Shown: positions 1-5,397, numbered from the stretch's first letter. The stretch is DNA of 7,890 nucleotides from Selenomonadaceae bacterium (GCA_017453765.1 JAFTEG010000196.1:1-7890); one strand, 5' to 3'. The notes: generated by a model from the letters alone, not told the origin. Numbers and translations are program-made.

Positions 1-401
1 AGCGGCAAATCGCCGTAAACTTCGTCTGTCGAAACTTGGTGAAAGCGTTCAATGCCGTATTTTTTGCAGGCGTCAAGCAGGACGCTTGTACCGATAATAT
101 TTGTGCGCAGGAAAAGTTCAGGGTCTTCAATGGAGCGGTCAACGTGACTTTCCGCCGCGAAGTTTACTACAATGTCCGGCTTTTCCTCTTCAAACATTTT
201 ATAAACCTGCTCACGGTTCGCAATGTCGCCGCGAATAAATTTAAATTTATCGGACTTCTGCGCGTCGGCAAGCGTTTCAAGGTTGCCTGCGTAAGTCAAT
301 TTATCGTAGCAGATGACAAAATCTTCAGGGTGATTCTTAAGCAGGAAGTAGACGAAATTACTGCCGATAAATCCCGCGCCGCCGGTTACAATTATTTTCA
401 T
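1..401 (-). CDS. rfbB: dTDP-glucose 4,6-dehydratase, N-terminal part (3' end outside window)
   Basis: The enzyme converts dTDP-glucose to dTDP-4-keto-6-deoxyglucose, the second step of dTDP-L-rhamnose synthesis, in the cytoplasm. About 133 codons are visible. The protein begins MKIIVTGGAGFIGSNF, with the Rossmann TGGAGFIG dinucleotide-binding loop at residues 6-13. It then shows the NFAAESHVDRS motif and, just before the window edge, QVSTDEVYGD, which carries the Thr-Asp-Glu catalytic residues typical of RmlB. The YxxxK pair and the C-terminal half lie beyond position 1. The start is ATG at 401, preceded by a GAGGT ribosome site (409-413) at 7-nt spacing. It follows rfbC on the same strand after a 118-bp gap filled with a short repeat. 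The identification is firm at family level; the symbol could equally be rmlB. Confidence 0.95.
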   Translation of the reverse strand, partial: MKIIVTGGAGFIGSNFVYFLLKNHPEDFVICYDKLTYAGNLETLADAQKSDKFKFIRGDIANREQVYKMFEEEKPDIVVNFAAESHVDRSIEDPELFLRTNIIGTSVLLDACKKYGIERFHQVSTDEVYGDLP

Positions 402-425
402 ACTTCGTACCTCTTAATTAAAGAT

Positions 426-529
426 ATTCAAGCTGATTCAAATTAATTCGAGCTGTTCAAACTAATTCAAACTGTTCAAGCTGATTCAAATTAATTCAAG
501 CTGTTAAGACTAATTAAAGCTATTCAAAC
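426..529. repeat. Degenerate 9-10 bp tandem repeat between rfbC and rfbB
   Basis: On the plus strand, about eleven units built on ATTCAAGCTG, ATTCAAATTA and TTCAAACTA follow each other with 9- or 10-bp steps. A larger 48-bp period is visible: the 31-bp blocks at 427-457 and 475-505 differ at one base. The array overlaps the rfbC stop codon (520-522) and ends about 12 bp before the rfbB ribosome site. It fills nearly the whole gap. No terminator or clear promoter was seen in it. Confidence 0.85.
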
Positions 530-1086
530 AAAAAATTCAATTCGCCGCGTTCAATGCGTTCATTAAGTGACGGCGCCTTAACATCTTTGTCCGACAAAAT
601 CACCGGCGCAAAGGGAAGTTCAAGTCCAATCTGCTCATCGTCCCATTTAATGTTGCCGTCACATTGCGGCGCGTAGTAATTATCAGCCTTGTACTGAATT
701 TCAACATCATCTGTCAACGTCAAAAAGCCGTGTGCAAAACCGCGCGGTATCATAAGCTGGCGTTTATTTTCTGCGGAAAGTTCAACCGCCGTCCACTTTG
801 CAAACTGCGGGGAATTTTGACGAATGTCAACCGCCACGTCCAAAAGTTTGCCGCGCGTGCAACGTACAAGTTTCGCCTGCGCCATAGGGTTAAGCTGGTA
901 ATGCAAGCCGCGAAAAGTGCCTTTGTGTGCCGAGTACGACTGATTATCCTGCACGAAGTCAAAATTTAAACCTGCCGCCTCAAACTTCTGCTTTGACCAA
1001 CTCTCCATAAACCAGCCACGCGAATCGCCGAAAACTTTCGGTTCAATAATTACGACGCCTTTCAAATTTGTTTCAATTACATTCAT
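520..1086 (-). CDS. rfbC: dTDP-4-dehydrorhamnose 3,5-epimerase
   Basis: A cytoplasmic epimerase that inverts C3 and C5 of dTDP-4-keto-6-deoxyglucose, the step after RfbB in dTDP-L-rhamnose synthesis for surface polysaccharide. The 188-aa length is normal for the RmlC cupin family. Visible hallmarks are GDSRGWFMES (20-29), the FRGLHYQ motif with catalytic His62, Lys72, PRGFAHGF with His119, and the YYAP motif with the expected catalytic Tyr138. The start ATG at 1086 has a perfect GGAGGT ribosome site (1093-1098) at 6-nt spacing. rfbB lies immediately downstream, so the two are probably cotranscribed. rfbA and rfbD are not in view and may lie beyond the left edge. The symbol rmlC is equivalent. 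Confidence 0.96.
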   Translation of the reverse strand: MNVIETNLKGVVIIEPKVFGDSRGWFMESWSKQKFEAAGLNFDFVQDNQSYSAHKGTFRGLHYQLNPMAQAKLVRCTRGKLLDVAVDIRQNSPQFAKWTAVELSAENKRQLMIPRGFAHGFLTLTDDVEIQYKADNYYAPQCDGNIKWDDEQIGLELPFAPVILSDKDVKAPSLNERIERGELNFLFE

Positions 1087-1099
1087 AAAAATACCTCCA

Positions 1100-1149
1100 C
1101 TTTAAAATTTACTATTTAACAAAACTTTAAAATTTACTACTTAACAAAA
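1100..1149. repeat. 25-bp tandem duplication spanning the permease stop codon
   Basis: Two adjacent 25-bp copies (1100-1124 and 1125-1149) differ at a single base. The right copy contains the last codons and TAG stop of the metal permease. The left copy is noncoding and lies just upstream of the rfbC ribosome site. It looks like a recent slippage duplication of the permease 3' end. Confidence 0.9.
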
Positions 1150-1934
1150 CGCGGCTTTAAAAATAATGTCACGAAGTAAATCACCGCCGCGCAGACTACG
1201 ATTGTTGAGCCTGCCGCCGAATTTAATTCGTACGCCAAAAGCAAGCCGACTATGCCGGAGCTTAACGCTGCCGCCACGCTTAAAATATGGTACGGCTTTA
1301 CTGAATTTGTGACGTTACGCGCCGCCGCCGCAGGCAGTACCAACAGCGCATTTATTATTAAAATGCCGACCCATTGAATGCTGAGTGCCACGACGACCGC
1401 CAGCATTACGGCGAAAATTGATTCTACCGCGTGCGTATTTATGCCGCGACTTCGCGCAAGAGTCTTATTCACCGACGAAATTAAAAGCCGGTTGAAAAGT
1501 AGCGCCCATAAAATTAAAACCGCGACGAATACCGCCGCCAAGTGAATTAAATCTTCCTGCGTGATACTCAACAAATCGCCGATTAAAAATCGTGAAAATT
1601 TATTGAACTGTCCGCCTGCCGACATAATCATTAAGCCCAGCGCTATCGCCGTTGAGCTGAATACGCCTATAACCGTGTCAGCGCCGCCGTGCGATTTATT
1701 TTTTATGTACGTTATTAACAGCGCGAAGACTATTGAAAATGCCAGTAAGCCGACAATTTCTGAATCGACGCCGATTAACGCGCCTATTGCAATGCCGGTG
1801 AATGCGCCGTGTCCGAGTGAATCTGAAAAGAATGCCATTCGATTGGATACGACCATTGTTGAGAGTATGCCGAAAAGCGGCGTGACGAGTAGGACTGCGC
1901 AAAGCGCATTTCTCATAAATTCATATTCAAACAT
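1137..1934 (-). CDS. ABC-3 family metal (zinc/manganese-type) transporter permease
   Basis: An integral inner-membrane permease of the ZnuB/MntB (ABC-3) family, importing Zn2+, Mn2+ or a related cation with an ATPase and a binding protein. The 265-aa length is typical. Most of the protein is hydrophobic, with about 7-9 membrane segments (for example 10-30, 60-77, 130-148, 172-200, 217-235, 243-260). The family motif is seen as SDSLGHGAFTGIAIG (37-51), close to the usual D(A/S)LSHAALPG, and as VGILIINALLVLPAAAAR (189-206). The opening MFEYEFMRNAL fits family N-termini, which supports ATG 1934. However, no Shine-Dalgarno sequence precedes it, nor the internal Met at residue 7; a heptamer array sits there instead. 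Neither the ATPase nor the binding protein is adjacent, since SufC upstream is not a transporter ATPase. The metal cannot be told from sequence alone. Confidence 0.88.
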   Translation of the reverse strand: MFEYEFMRNALCAVLLVTPLFGILSTMVVSNRMAFFSDSLGHGAFTGIAIGALIGVDSEIVGLLAFSIVFALLITYIKNKSHGGADTVIGVFSSTAIALGLMIMSAGGQFNKFSRFLIGDLLSITQEDLIHLAAVFVAVLILWALLFNRLLISSVNKTLARSRGINTHAVESIFAVMLAVVVALSIQWVGILIINALLVLPAAAARNVTNSVKPYHILSVAAALSSGIVGLLLAYELNSAAGSTIVVCAAVIYFVTLFLKPRFVK

Positions 1935-1936
1935 AT

Positions 1937-1978
1937 GTTTTAGGGATTAGAGATTAGGGAAGAGGGATTAGGTTTTAA
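1937..1978. repeat. Six in-phase heptamers between the peptidase stop and the permease start
   Basis: Reading plus: GTTTTAG, GGATTAG, AGATTAG, GGAAGAG, GGATTAG, GTTTTAA, which is exactly 42 bp. The array abuts the TAA stop of the S41 peptidase (1979-1981) on one side and comes within 2 bp of the permease ATG (1932-1934) on the other. It therefore replaces the normal leader and ribosome site. Confidence 0.85.
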
Positions 1979-3151
1979 TTATCCCCTTATCTGCTCCGTC
2001 AAAATTTCTTCAGCTTTTCTAAGTTGCGCGTCATTGCTTGCGTCCGTGTTAAGTTCGCGCGTCATAGGCAGTGGATTTTCCAACGGTACCTCAAAATCCG
2101 GAGTAATGCCTACGCCGTCAATACTCCTGCCATTCGGCGTGTAGTACTTTGCAATGGTCAACTTTAAGCCGCTGTCACTAAACATAGGTATAACAGTTTG
2201 CACGGAACCTTTGCCATAGGATTTCACGCCGACTATTACAGCCGCCTTTGTATCCTGTAACGCGCCGGATAAAATTTCAGATGAACTTGCAGTATTTTGG
2301 TCAAGCAACACGACAATCGGAAATTTCGTCTTCTCCAAATCTGAAGTATAAACTTCCTTCGTACCGTCGCGCTGAATTATGGAAACAATCGGTCCCGTCG
2401 GTACAATTTCCTTTGCAACTTCAATACAACTTGTAATTAAGCCGCCGGGATTTTGGCGCAGGTCAAGAATCAAGCCTTTCATATGTTCGCTTTCAAGAGT
2501 ATTCAGCGCGGTTTTAAATTCCTTGCCGGTATTTTCGCTGAAATTTGAAATGCGAATGTAACCCATTTCATCATCGAGCATTTTGCTTGACACGGTTTGC
2601 ACTTTGATAATTTCGCGCTGAATGCTGTAGGTTTTATCCTCTTCGCCGTCACGGTGTATCAAAAGGTCAACGGTAGTACCGACTTCGCCGCGAATTTTTA
2701 AAGCCACTTCCGCGTAGTCAATTTCGTTTATCGGCTGTCCGTTCACTGCCAAAATCGAATCGCCCGCTTGCAAGCCGCCCTTTGCGCCGGGACCGTCCGG
2801 AATGACGCTTAAAATTTGTACGCCGTTTTCTTTAAAGCTCATATAAACGCCAATGCCGCCGAATGTCCCGCTTGTATCGGCTTTAAGCTGACTGTAAAGG
2901 CGCGGTTCAAGATAAACTGAGTGCGGGTCACCTAAAGACCTCACCATACCGCTTATGGCGCCGCCGATTAGTTTATCTTTGTCAACGTCATTAACGTACT
3001 GCGCCTCAATGAATCGCATTGCCGATAGCAACCTGCCTAAGTTTACGGCGCTTTTCGCGTCAATGTTAAACAGCATACAAATTGCCGTGACTGTCAAGAT
3101 CGAACTTATAATCGCCGTGACAAGTATGCCGAAAAATATTTTCTTCTTCAT
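1979..3151 (-). CDS. ctpA: S41 family C-terminal processing peptidase with PDZ domain
   Basis: A membrane-anchored serine peptidase of the CtpA/CtpB/Prc family, acting outside the cytoplasmic membrane on protein C-termini. Numbering here counts from a TTG three bases upstream, so subtract one for the ATG form. There is an N-terminal membrane anchor (about 6-28), then FGGIGV (98-103) opening a PDZ domain (about 98-172) with GLQAGDSILAVNG. The peptidase core includes LILDLRQNPGG (228-238), NTASSSEIL with the expected nucleophile Ser290, and SYGKGSVQ with Lys315 and Gln319. The Ser-to-Lys spacing of 25 matches Prc, so the Ser-Lys-Gln triad is intact. The 390-aa length is usual. ATG 3151 is preferred over TTG 3154 because GAGGG then lies 6 nt away. 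It follows sufC by about 30 bp. The physiological substrate is unknown. Confidence 0.94.
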   Translation of the reverse strand: MKKKIFFGILVTAIISSILTVTAICMLFNIDAKSAVNLGRLLSAMRFIEAQYVNDVDKDKLIGGAISGMVRSLGDPHSVYLEPRLYSQLKADTSGTFGGIGVYMSFKENGVQILSVIPDGPGAKGGLQAGDSILAVNGQPINEIDYAEVALKIRGEVGTTVDLLIHRDGEEDKTYSIQREIIKVQTVSSKMLDDEMGYIRISNFSENTGKEFKTALNTLESEHMKGLILDLRQNPGGLITSCIEVAKEIVPTGPIVSIIQRDGTKEVYTSDLEKTKFPIVVLLDQNTASSSEILSGALQDTKAAVIVGVKSYGKGSVQTVIPMFSDSGLKLTIAKYYTPNGRSIDGVGITPDFEVPLENPLPMTRELNTDASNDAQLRKAEEILTEQIRG

Positions 3152-3155
3152 CAAA

Positions 3156-3162
3156 CTCCCTC
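3156..3162 (-). promoter_or_regulatory. Ribosome binding site of ctpA
   Basis: GAGGGAG on the minus strand. Its GAGGG core is 6 nt from ATG 3151 but only 3 nt from the in-frame TTG at 3154, which decides the start in favour of the ATG. Confidence 0.75.
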
Positions 3163-3184
3163 GTTAAATTAGCCGTTATGATTT

Positions 3185-3919
3185 TTACAAACTACCGGCT
3201 AAATGAGAATAACCGTTGGCGGCAATTTCTTCAACAAGTTCAGCGCCGCCGCTTTTTATAATTTGTCCGTGCAAAAGTACGTGCGCTTTATCGACCGACA
3301 AACTCTTCAAAATCTGCGTGTTGTGAGTGATTATGACGCAGGAATTTTCCGCGTTATGAAATTTCGCCACGCCGTTTGAAACGATCTGCACCGCGTCAAC
3401 GTCAAGACCGGAGTCTGTCTCGTCCAAAAGTGCCAGCTTAGGTTCAAGCATTAAAAGCTGTAAAATTTCATTGCGCTTTTTTTCGCCGCCGCTGAATCCC
3501 ACGTTCATGTAGCGGCTTGCATATTCCTTTGCAATTTGCAACTGCTCCATTGTCTCGTGCAATTTTTTGCGGAATTGTAAAATTTTCACAACCTTGCCGG
3601 TTATCGCCTGCTTAGCCGTACGCAACATATTTTCTACCGTGATGCCTGGAATTTCTTCCGGCGTTTGAAATGATAAAAAAATTCCGCGTCTGGCTCGTTC
3701 AAAAGTTTTAAGCTTAGTTAAATCCTCGCCTTCAAATTTCAAACTGCCGCCGTAAATTTCGTACTTGGGATGTCCCAAAATCACGTTCATAAGCGTTGAC
3801 TTGCCGGAGCCGTTCGGTCCCAATATCACGTGAACTTCACCTTTTGCAACGCGCAGATTGAGTCCGTGCAAAATTTCTTTGCCATCGACTCCCGCGCTTA
3901 AATTTTCTATTTCAAGCAT
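3185..3919 (-). CDS. sufC: Fe-S cluster assembly ATPase SufC
   Basis: A soluble ABC-type ATPase that energises the SufBCD scaffold for iron-sulfur cluster assembly. The 244-aa length is typical. Motifs in order are Walker A GPNGSGKST (34-42), Q-loop Gln85 in FLSFQTPEEIPG, signature FSGGEKKRNE (142-151), Walker B LALLDETDSGLD (162-173) with catalytic Glu167, and H-loop His199 in ITHN. The FQTPEEIPG and DETDSGLD stretches separate SufC from transport ATPases such as ZnuC. The start ATG 3919 has a modest GGTGA ribosome site at 7-nt spacing. It is the first gene of the minus-strand run and has its own promoter upstream. sufB and sufD are absent from both flanks; the next gene is an S41 peptidase, an unusual arrangement. 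Confidence 0.95.
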   Translation of the reverse strand: MLEIENLSAGVDGKEILHGLNLRVAKGEVHVILGPNGSGKSTLMNVILGHPKYEIYGGSLKFEGEDLTKLKTFERARRGIFLSFQTPEEIPGITVENMLRTAKQAITGKVVKILQFRKKLHETMEQLQIAKEYASRYMNVGFSGGEKKRNEILQLLMLEPKLALLDETDSGLDVDAVQIVSNGVAKFHNAENSCVIITHNTQILKSLSVDKAHVLLHGQIIKSGGAELVEEIAANGYSHLAGSL

Positions 3920-3947
3920 AATTCATTCACCAGCTTTAAAAAATTTA

Positions 3948-3965
3948 CCCTCCAAATTCTGAGGG
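3948..3965 (-). promoter_or_regulatory. Small hairpin in the sufC leader
   Basis: On the minus strand, CCCTC and GAGGG pair around an 8-nt loop, followed by TAAATTTTTT. It lies between the predicted sufC start of transcription and its ribosome site. It resembles a weak attenuator, and a 7-codon reading frame (3945-3968, minus) coincides with it. The stem is only 5 bp, so its function is uncertain. Confidence 0.35.
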
Positions 3966-3995
3966 CATTTTAATTTTGTCAAGTTGTTAGGCGAA

Positions 3996-4024
3996 ATTAT
4001 ACAACAAAAGAAAACATTTGCAAA
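3996..4024 (-). promoter_or_regulatory. Predicted sigma-70 promoter of sufC
   Basis: On the minus strand, a perfect TATAAT -10 (3996-4001) is separated by 17 bp from TTTGCA (4019-4024), a 4/6 match to the -35 consensus. Transcription would start near 3989, leaving a leader of about 70 nt. A 12-bp perfect palindrome CATTTGCAAATG (4015-4026) covers the -35. Confidence 0.65.
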
Positions 4025-4083
4025 TGCAGATTGGCACTGCATAGAAAAAGTTAGTTTTACCAACAAACTCTAAAATATACATT

Positions 4084-4139
4084 CTTAATCCCTAATTCTT
4101 AATCCTTAATCCTTAATCCTTAATTCTTAATCCTTAATT
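4084..4139. repeat. Eight tandem heptamers CTTAATY upstream of tRNA-Pro
   Basis: CTTAATC, CCTAATT, three CTTAATC, CTTAATT, CTTAATC, CTTAATT follow without interruption (56 bp). The array sits between the divergent sufC and tRNA-Pro promoters and ends 18 bp before the tRNA -35 box. The unit is related to the reverse complement of the GGATTAG heptamers near 1944. Confidence 0.9.
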
Positions 4140-4157
4140 CTACATTCCCCGCTCCCC

Positions 4158-4186
4158 TTGACACTTGAAAATATTGGTGTTATACT
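4158..4186 (+). promoter_or_regulatory. Predicted sigma-70 promoter of tRNA-Pro
   Basis: A perfect -35 TTGACA (4158-4163), a 17-bp spacer and a 5/6 -10 TATACT (4181-4186). Transcription would begin near 4193, about 23 nt before the mature tRNA. This is the strongest promoter in the window, as expected for a stable RNA gene. Confidence 0.85.
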
Positions 4187-4200
4187 TGCCGTTGCAATTA

Positions 4201-4215
4201 ATTAGTTTAACTAAT
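4201..4215. promoter_or_regulatory. Perfect 15-bp inverted repeat abutting the tRNA 5' end
   Basis: ATTAGTT-T-AACTAAT has two perfect 7-bp arms around one base. It ends on the base before the tRNA and starts about 8 bp after the predicted start of transcription. It could be an operator or a processing-related structure; no regulator is identified. Confidence 0.4.
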
Positions 4216-4292
4216 CGGGATGTAGCACAGTTTGGTAGCGCGCATCGTTCGGGACGATGAGGTCGCAGGTTCAAGTCCTGTCATCCCGACCA
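4216..4292 (+). tRNA. tRNA-Pro, anticodon CGG, CCA encoded
   Basis: A full cloverleaf can be folded by eye. The acceptor is CGGGATG (4216-4222) with CATCCCG (4282-4288), then discriminator A and encoded CCA (4290-4292). The anticodon arm is CATCG/CGATG around TTCGGGA, giving anticodon CGG (4250-4252), which reads CCG proline codons. The T arm is GCAGG/CCTGT with loop TTCAAGT. The C-G first acceptor pair is normal for tRNA-Pro. The D stem GCAC/GCGC holds one A-C mismatch at 12:23. A run of eight T follows directly (4293-4300). Confidence 0.96.
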
Positions 4293-4343
4293 TTTTTTTT
4301 GAAAGAAGTTTTTTCTAATCATAAACCATTTCTGAAAATTAAC

Positions 4344-4368
4344 AAGCTCCTTGCACGGGAGTTTTTTT
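4344..4368 (+). terminator. Terminator-like hairpin before the hydrolase gene
   Basis: AAGCTCC (4344-4350) pairs with GGAGTTT (4358-4364), including one G-U pair, around a 7-nt loop. Seven T (4362-4368) overlap and extend the right arm. It would end the tRNA-Pro transcript, yet it lies only 3 bp before the ribosome site of the next gene, so it may act as an attenuator or a 5' stabilising hairpin instead. Confidence 0.6.
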
Positions 4369-4371
4369 GTT

Positions 4372-4379
4372 AAGGGGAG
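4372..4379 (+). promoter_or_regulatory. Ribosome binding site deciding a TTG start
   Basis: AAGGGGAG lies 7 nt before TTG 4387. The other in-frame TTG (4351) is inside the loop of the terminator-like hairpin and has no ribosome site, so 4387 is the better start. Confidence 0.75.
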
Positions 4380-4386
4380 AAATTTT

Positions 4387-5301
4387 TTGAAAAAAGTTTT
4401 AATCGCACTTTCAGCACTGCTGATAATTTTAACAGGCGTCAGCTACTTTGTCGGCGATTACTTTGTAAAATTCGCACTGAAAGCGCCGCCGCCCGCCACT
4501 GCAAATATCGCAGACCCAAATTTAAAAGCGCCGCCTGCACCGAATTTTCCTGCCGAAAGTTGGACGATAACTTCTGCCGACGGCTTTAAACTGAACGCGA
4601 CGTACTATAAACCTGCGCGGGAAAGTCACGAATGGGCGATTTTGATTCACGGCTACGGACGCGACCAAACTTTTGCAAACGATTACGCGGAAGAATATTT
4701 AAAGCGCGGCTGGAATGTCGTGACGCCGGACCTGCGCGGTTGCGGCAAGAGTGAAGGCGTTTACTTGACAATGGGTGCGTTGGAAAGTCAAGACATTGTG
4801 CTTTGGGCAGAAAAAATTGTAGAGACCGACCCGCAGGCTAAAATCATTCTGCACGGCGTTTCAATGGGCGCGGCTACGGCTATTATGGCGGCGGCTTTAA
4901 ATCCTCCTCACTTGGCGGCGGTTGTCGAAGATTGCGGCTACACGAGCGCTTATGAAATGTTCACCGCGCAGCTTGATAAAATTTTCGGCTTGCCGGAATA
5001 TCCCGTAATGCCGATAGTTGACGTGGTGAGTAAAATTGAAACAGGCGTTGCAATTTCGGACGCCGCGCCGATTAAAGTTGTCGACAAAATTTCCGTGCCG
5101 ATTTTATTCATACACGGCGACGCGGATAAGCTTGTACCTTATGAAATGATGATAAAACTTTTTGACAAGGCAACTGCCAAAAAAGAAAAGTTCACCGTAG
5201 CAGGCGCGGGACATGCCGACGCGAAAAGAACTAATCCCGCCGCTTACTTCGACAAAGTTTTTGTATTTTTAAGTAGTGAAGAGTTAGGAGTTAAGAGTTA
5301 A
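4387..5301 (+). CDS. Membrane-anchored alpha/beta hydrolase
   Basis: A serine hydrolase of the alpha/beta fold, similar in layout to the BEM46/YqkD-like group (probable esterase or lipase; substrate unknown). From TTG 4387 it is 304 aa. It begins MKKVLIALSALLIILTG, a single N-terminal membrane segment or uncleaved signal (about 4-22), then a Pro/Ala-rich linker (33-55). The catalytic domain shows the oxyanion-region HGYGRD (88-93), TPDLRGCGKSEG (113-124), nucleophile elbow GVSMGA with Ser159, HGDADKLVP with Asp247, and GAGHAD with His276, so the triad is complete. The lack of a lipobox Cys argues against a lipoprotein. The last residues EELGVKS and the stop are encoded by the first copies of a heptamer repeat, so the C-terminal tail is probably repeat-derived. 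Expression may depend on read-through from the tRNA promoter. Confidence 0.88.
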   Translation: MKKVLIALSALLIILTGVSYFVGDYFVKFALKAPPPATANIADPNLKAPPAPNFPAESWTITSADGFKLNATYYKPARESHEWAILIHGYGRDQTFANDYAEEYLKRGWNVVTPDLRGCGKSEGVYLTMGALESQDIVLWAEKIVETDPQAKIILHGVSMGAATAIMAAALNPPHLAAVVEDCGYTSAYEMFTAQLDKIFGLPEYPVMPIVDVVSKIETGVAISDAAPIKVVDKISVPILFIHGDADKLVPYEMMIKLFDKATAKKEKFTVAGAGHADAKRTNPAAYFDKVFVFLSSEELGVKS

Positions 5302-5321
5302 GAGTTAGGAGTTAAGATTAG
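5281..5321. repeat. Heptamer array GAGTTAR overlapping the hydrolase stop
   Basis: GAGTTAG, GAGTTAA, GAGTTAA, GAGTTAG, GAGTTAA and a shortened GATTAG. The hydrolase TAA stop (5299-5301) is inside the third unit. Confidence 0.9.
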
Positions 5322-5349
5322 TACTCCTCACTCCTCACTCCTCACTCTT
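5322..5349. repeat. Heptamer array CACTCCT, opposite-strand partner
   Basis: TACTCCT, CACTCCT, CACTCCT, CACTCTT. Its reverse complement (AGGAGTG) is one base from the AGGAGTT of the adjacent left array. Together they form a long imperfect inverted repeat that could fold with about one mismatch per 7 bp. One further GAGTTAGGAGTTA stretch follows at 5357-5369. Confidence 0.85.
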
Positions 5350-5397
5350 TACTAATGAGTTAGGAGTTATCGGCTAACACTGAAAGGCGGCGATAAA

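Noticed and set aside
36..446. 136-codon open frame on the plus strand
   Set aside because: It lies antisense to rfbB, whose Rossmann and catalytic motifs are clear; its end runs into the 9-10 bp repeat.
664..969. Open frames of 101 codons (plus) and 70 codons (minus, 750-962) inside rfbC
   Set aside because: Shadows of rfbC; arginine-rich or biased composition and no ribosome site.
1561..1950. 129-codon open frame on the plus strand
   Set aside because: Antisense to the ABC permease; its composition mirrors the transmembrane codons of the real gene.
4084..4139. CRISPR-like array
   Set aside because: Heptamers are contiguous with no spacers, and no cas gene is present; the same applies to the other arrays.
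4293..4300. Phage or island attachment site at the tRNA-Pro 3' end
   Set aside because: No second copy of the tRNA 3' end and no integrase in the window; the adjacent genes are housekeeping-like.
4351..4386. N-terminal extension of the hydrolase from TTG 4351
   Set aside because: That TTG lies in the loop of the terminator-like hairpin with no ribosome site, and the extension would bury the signal/anchor sequence.
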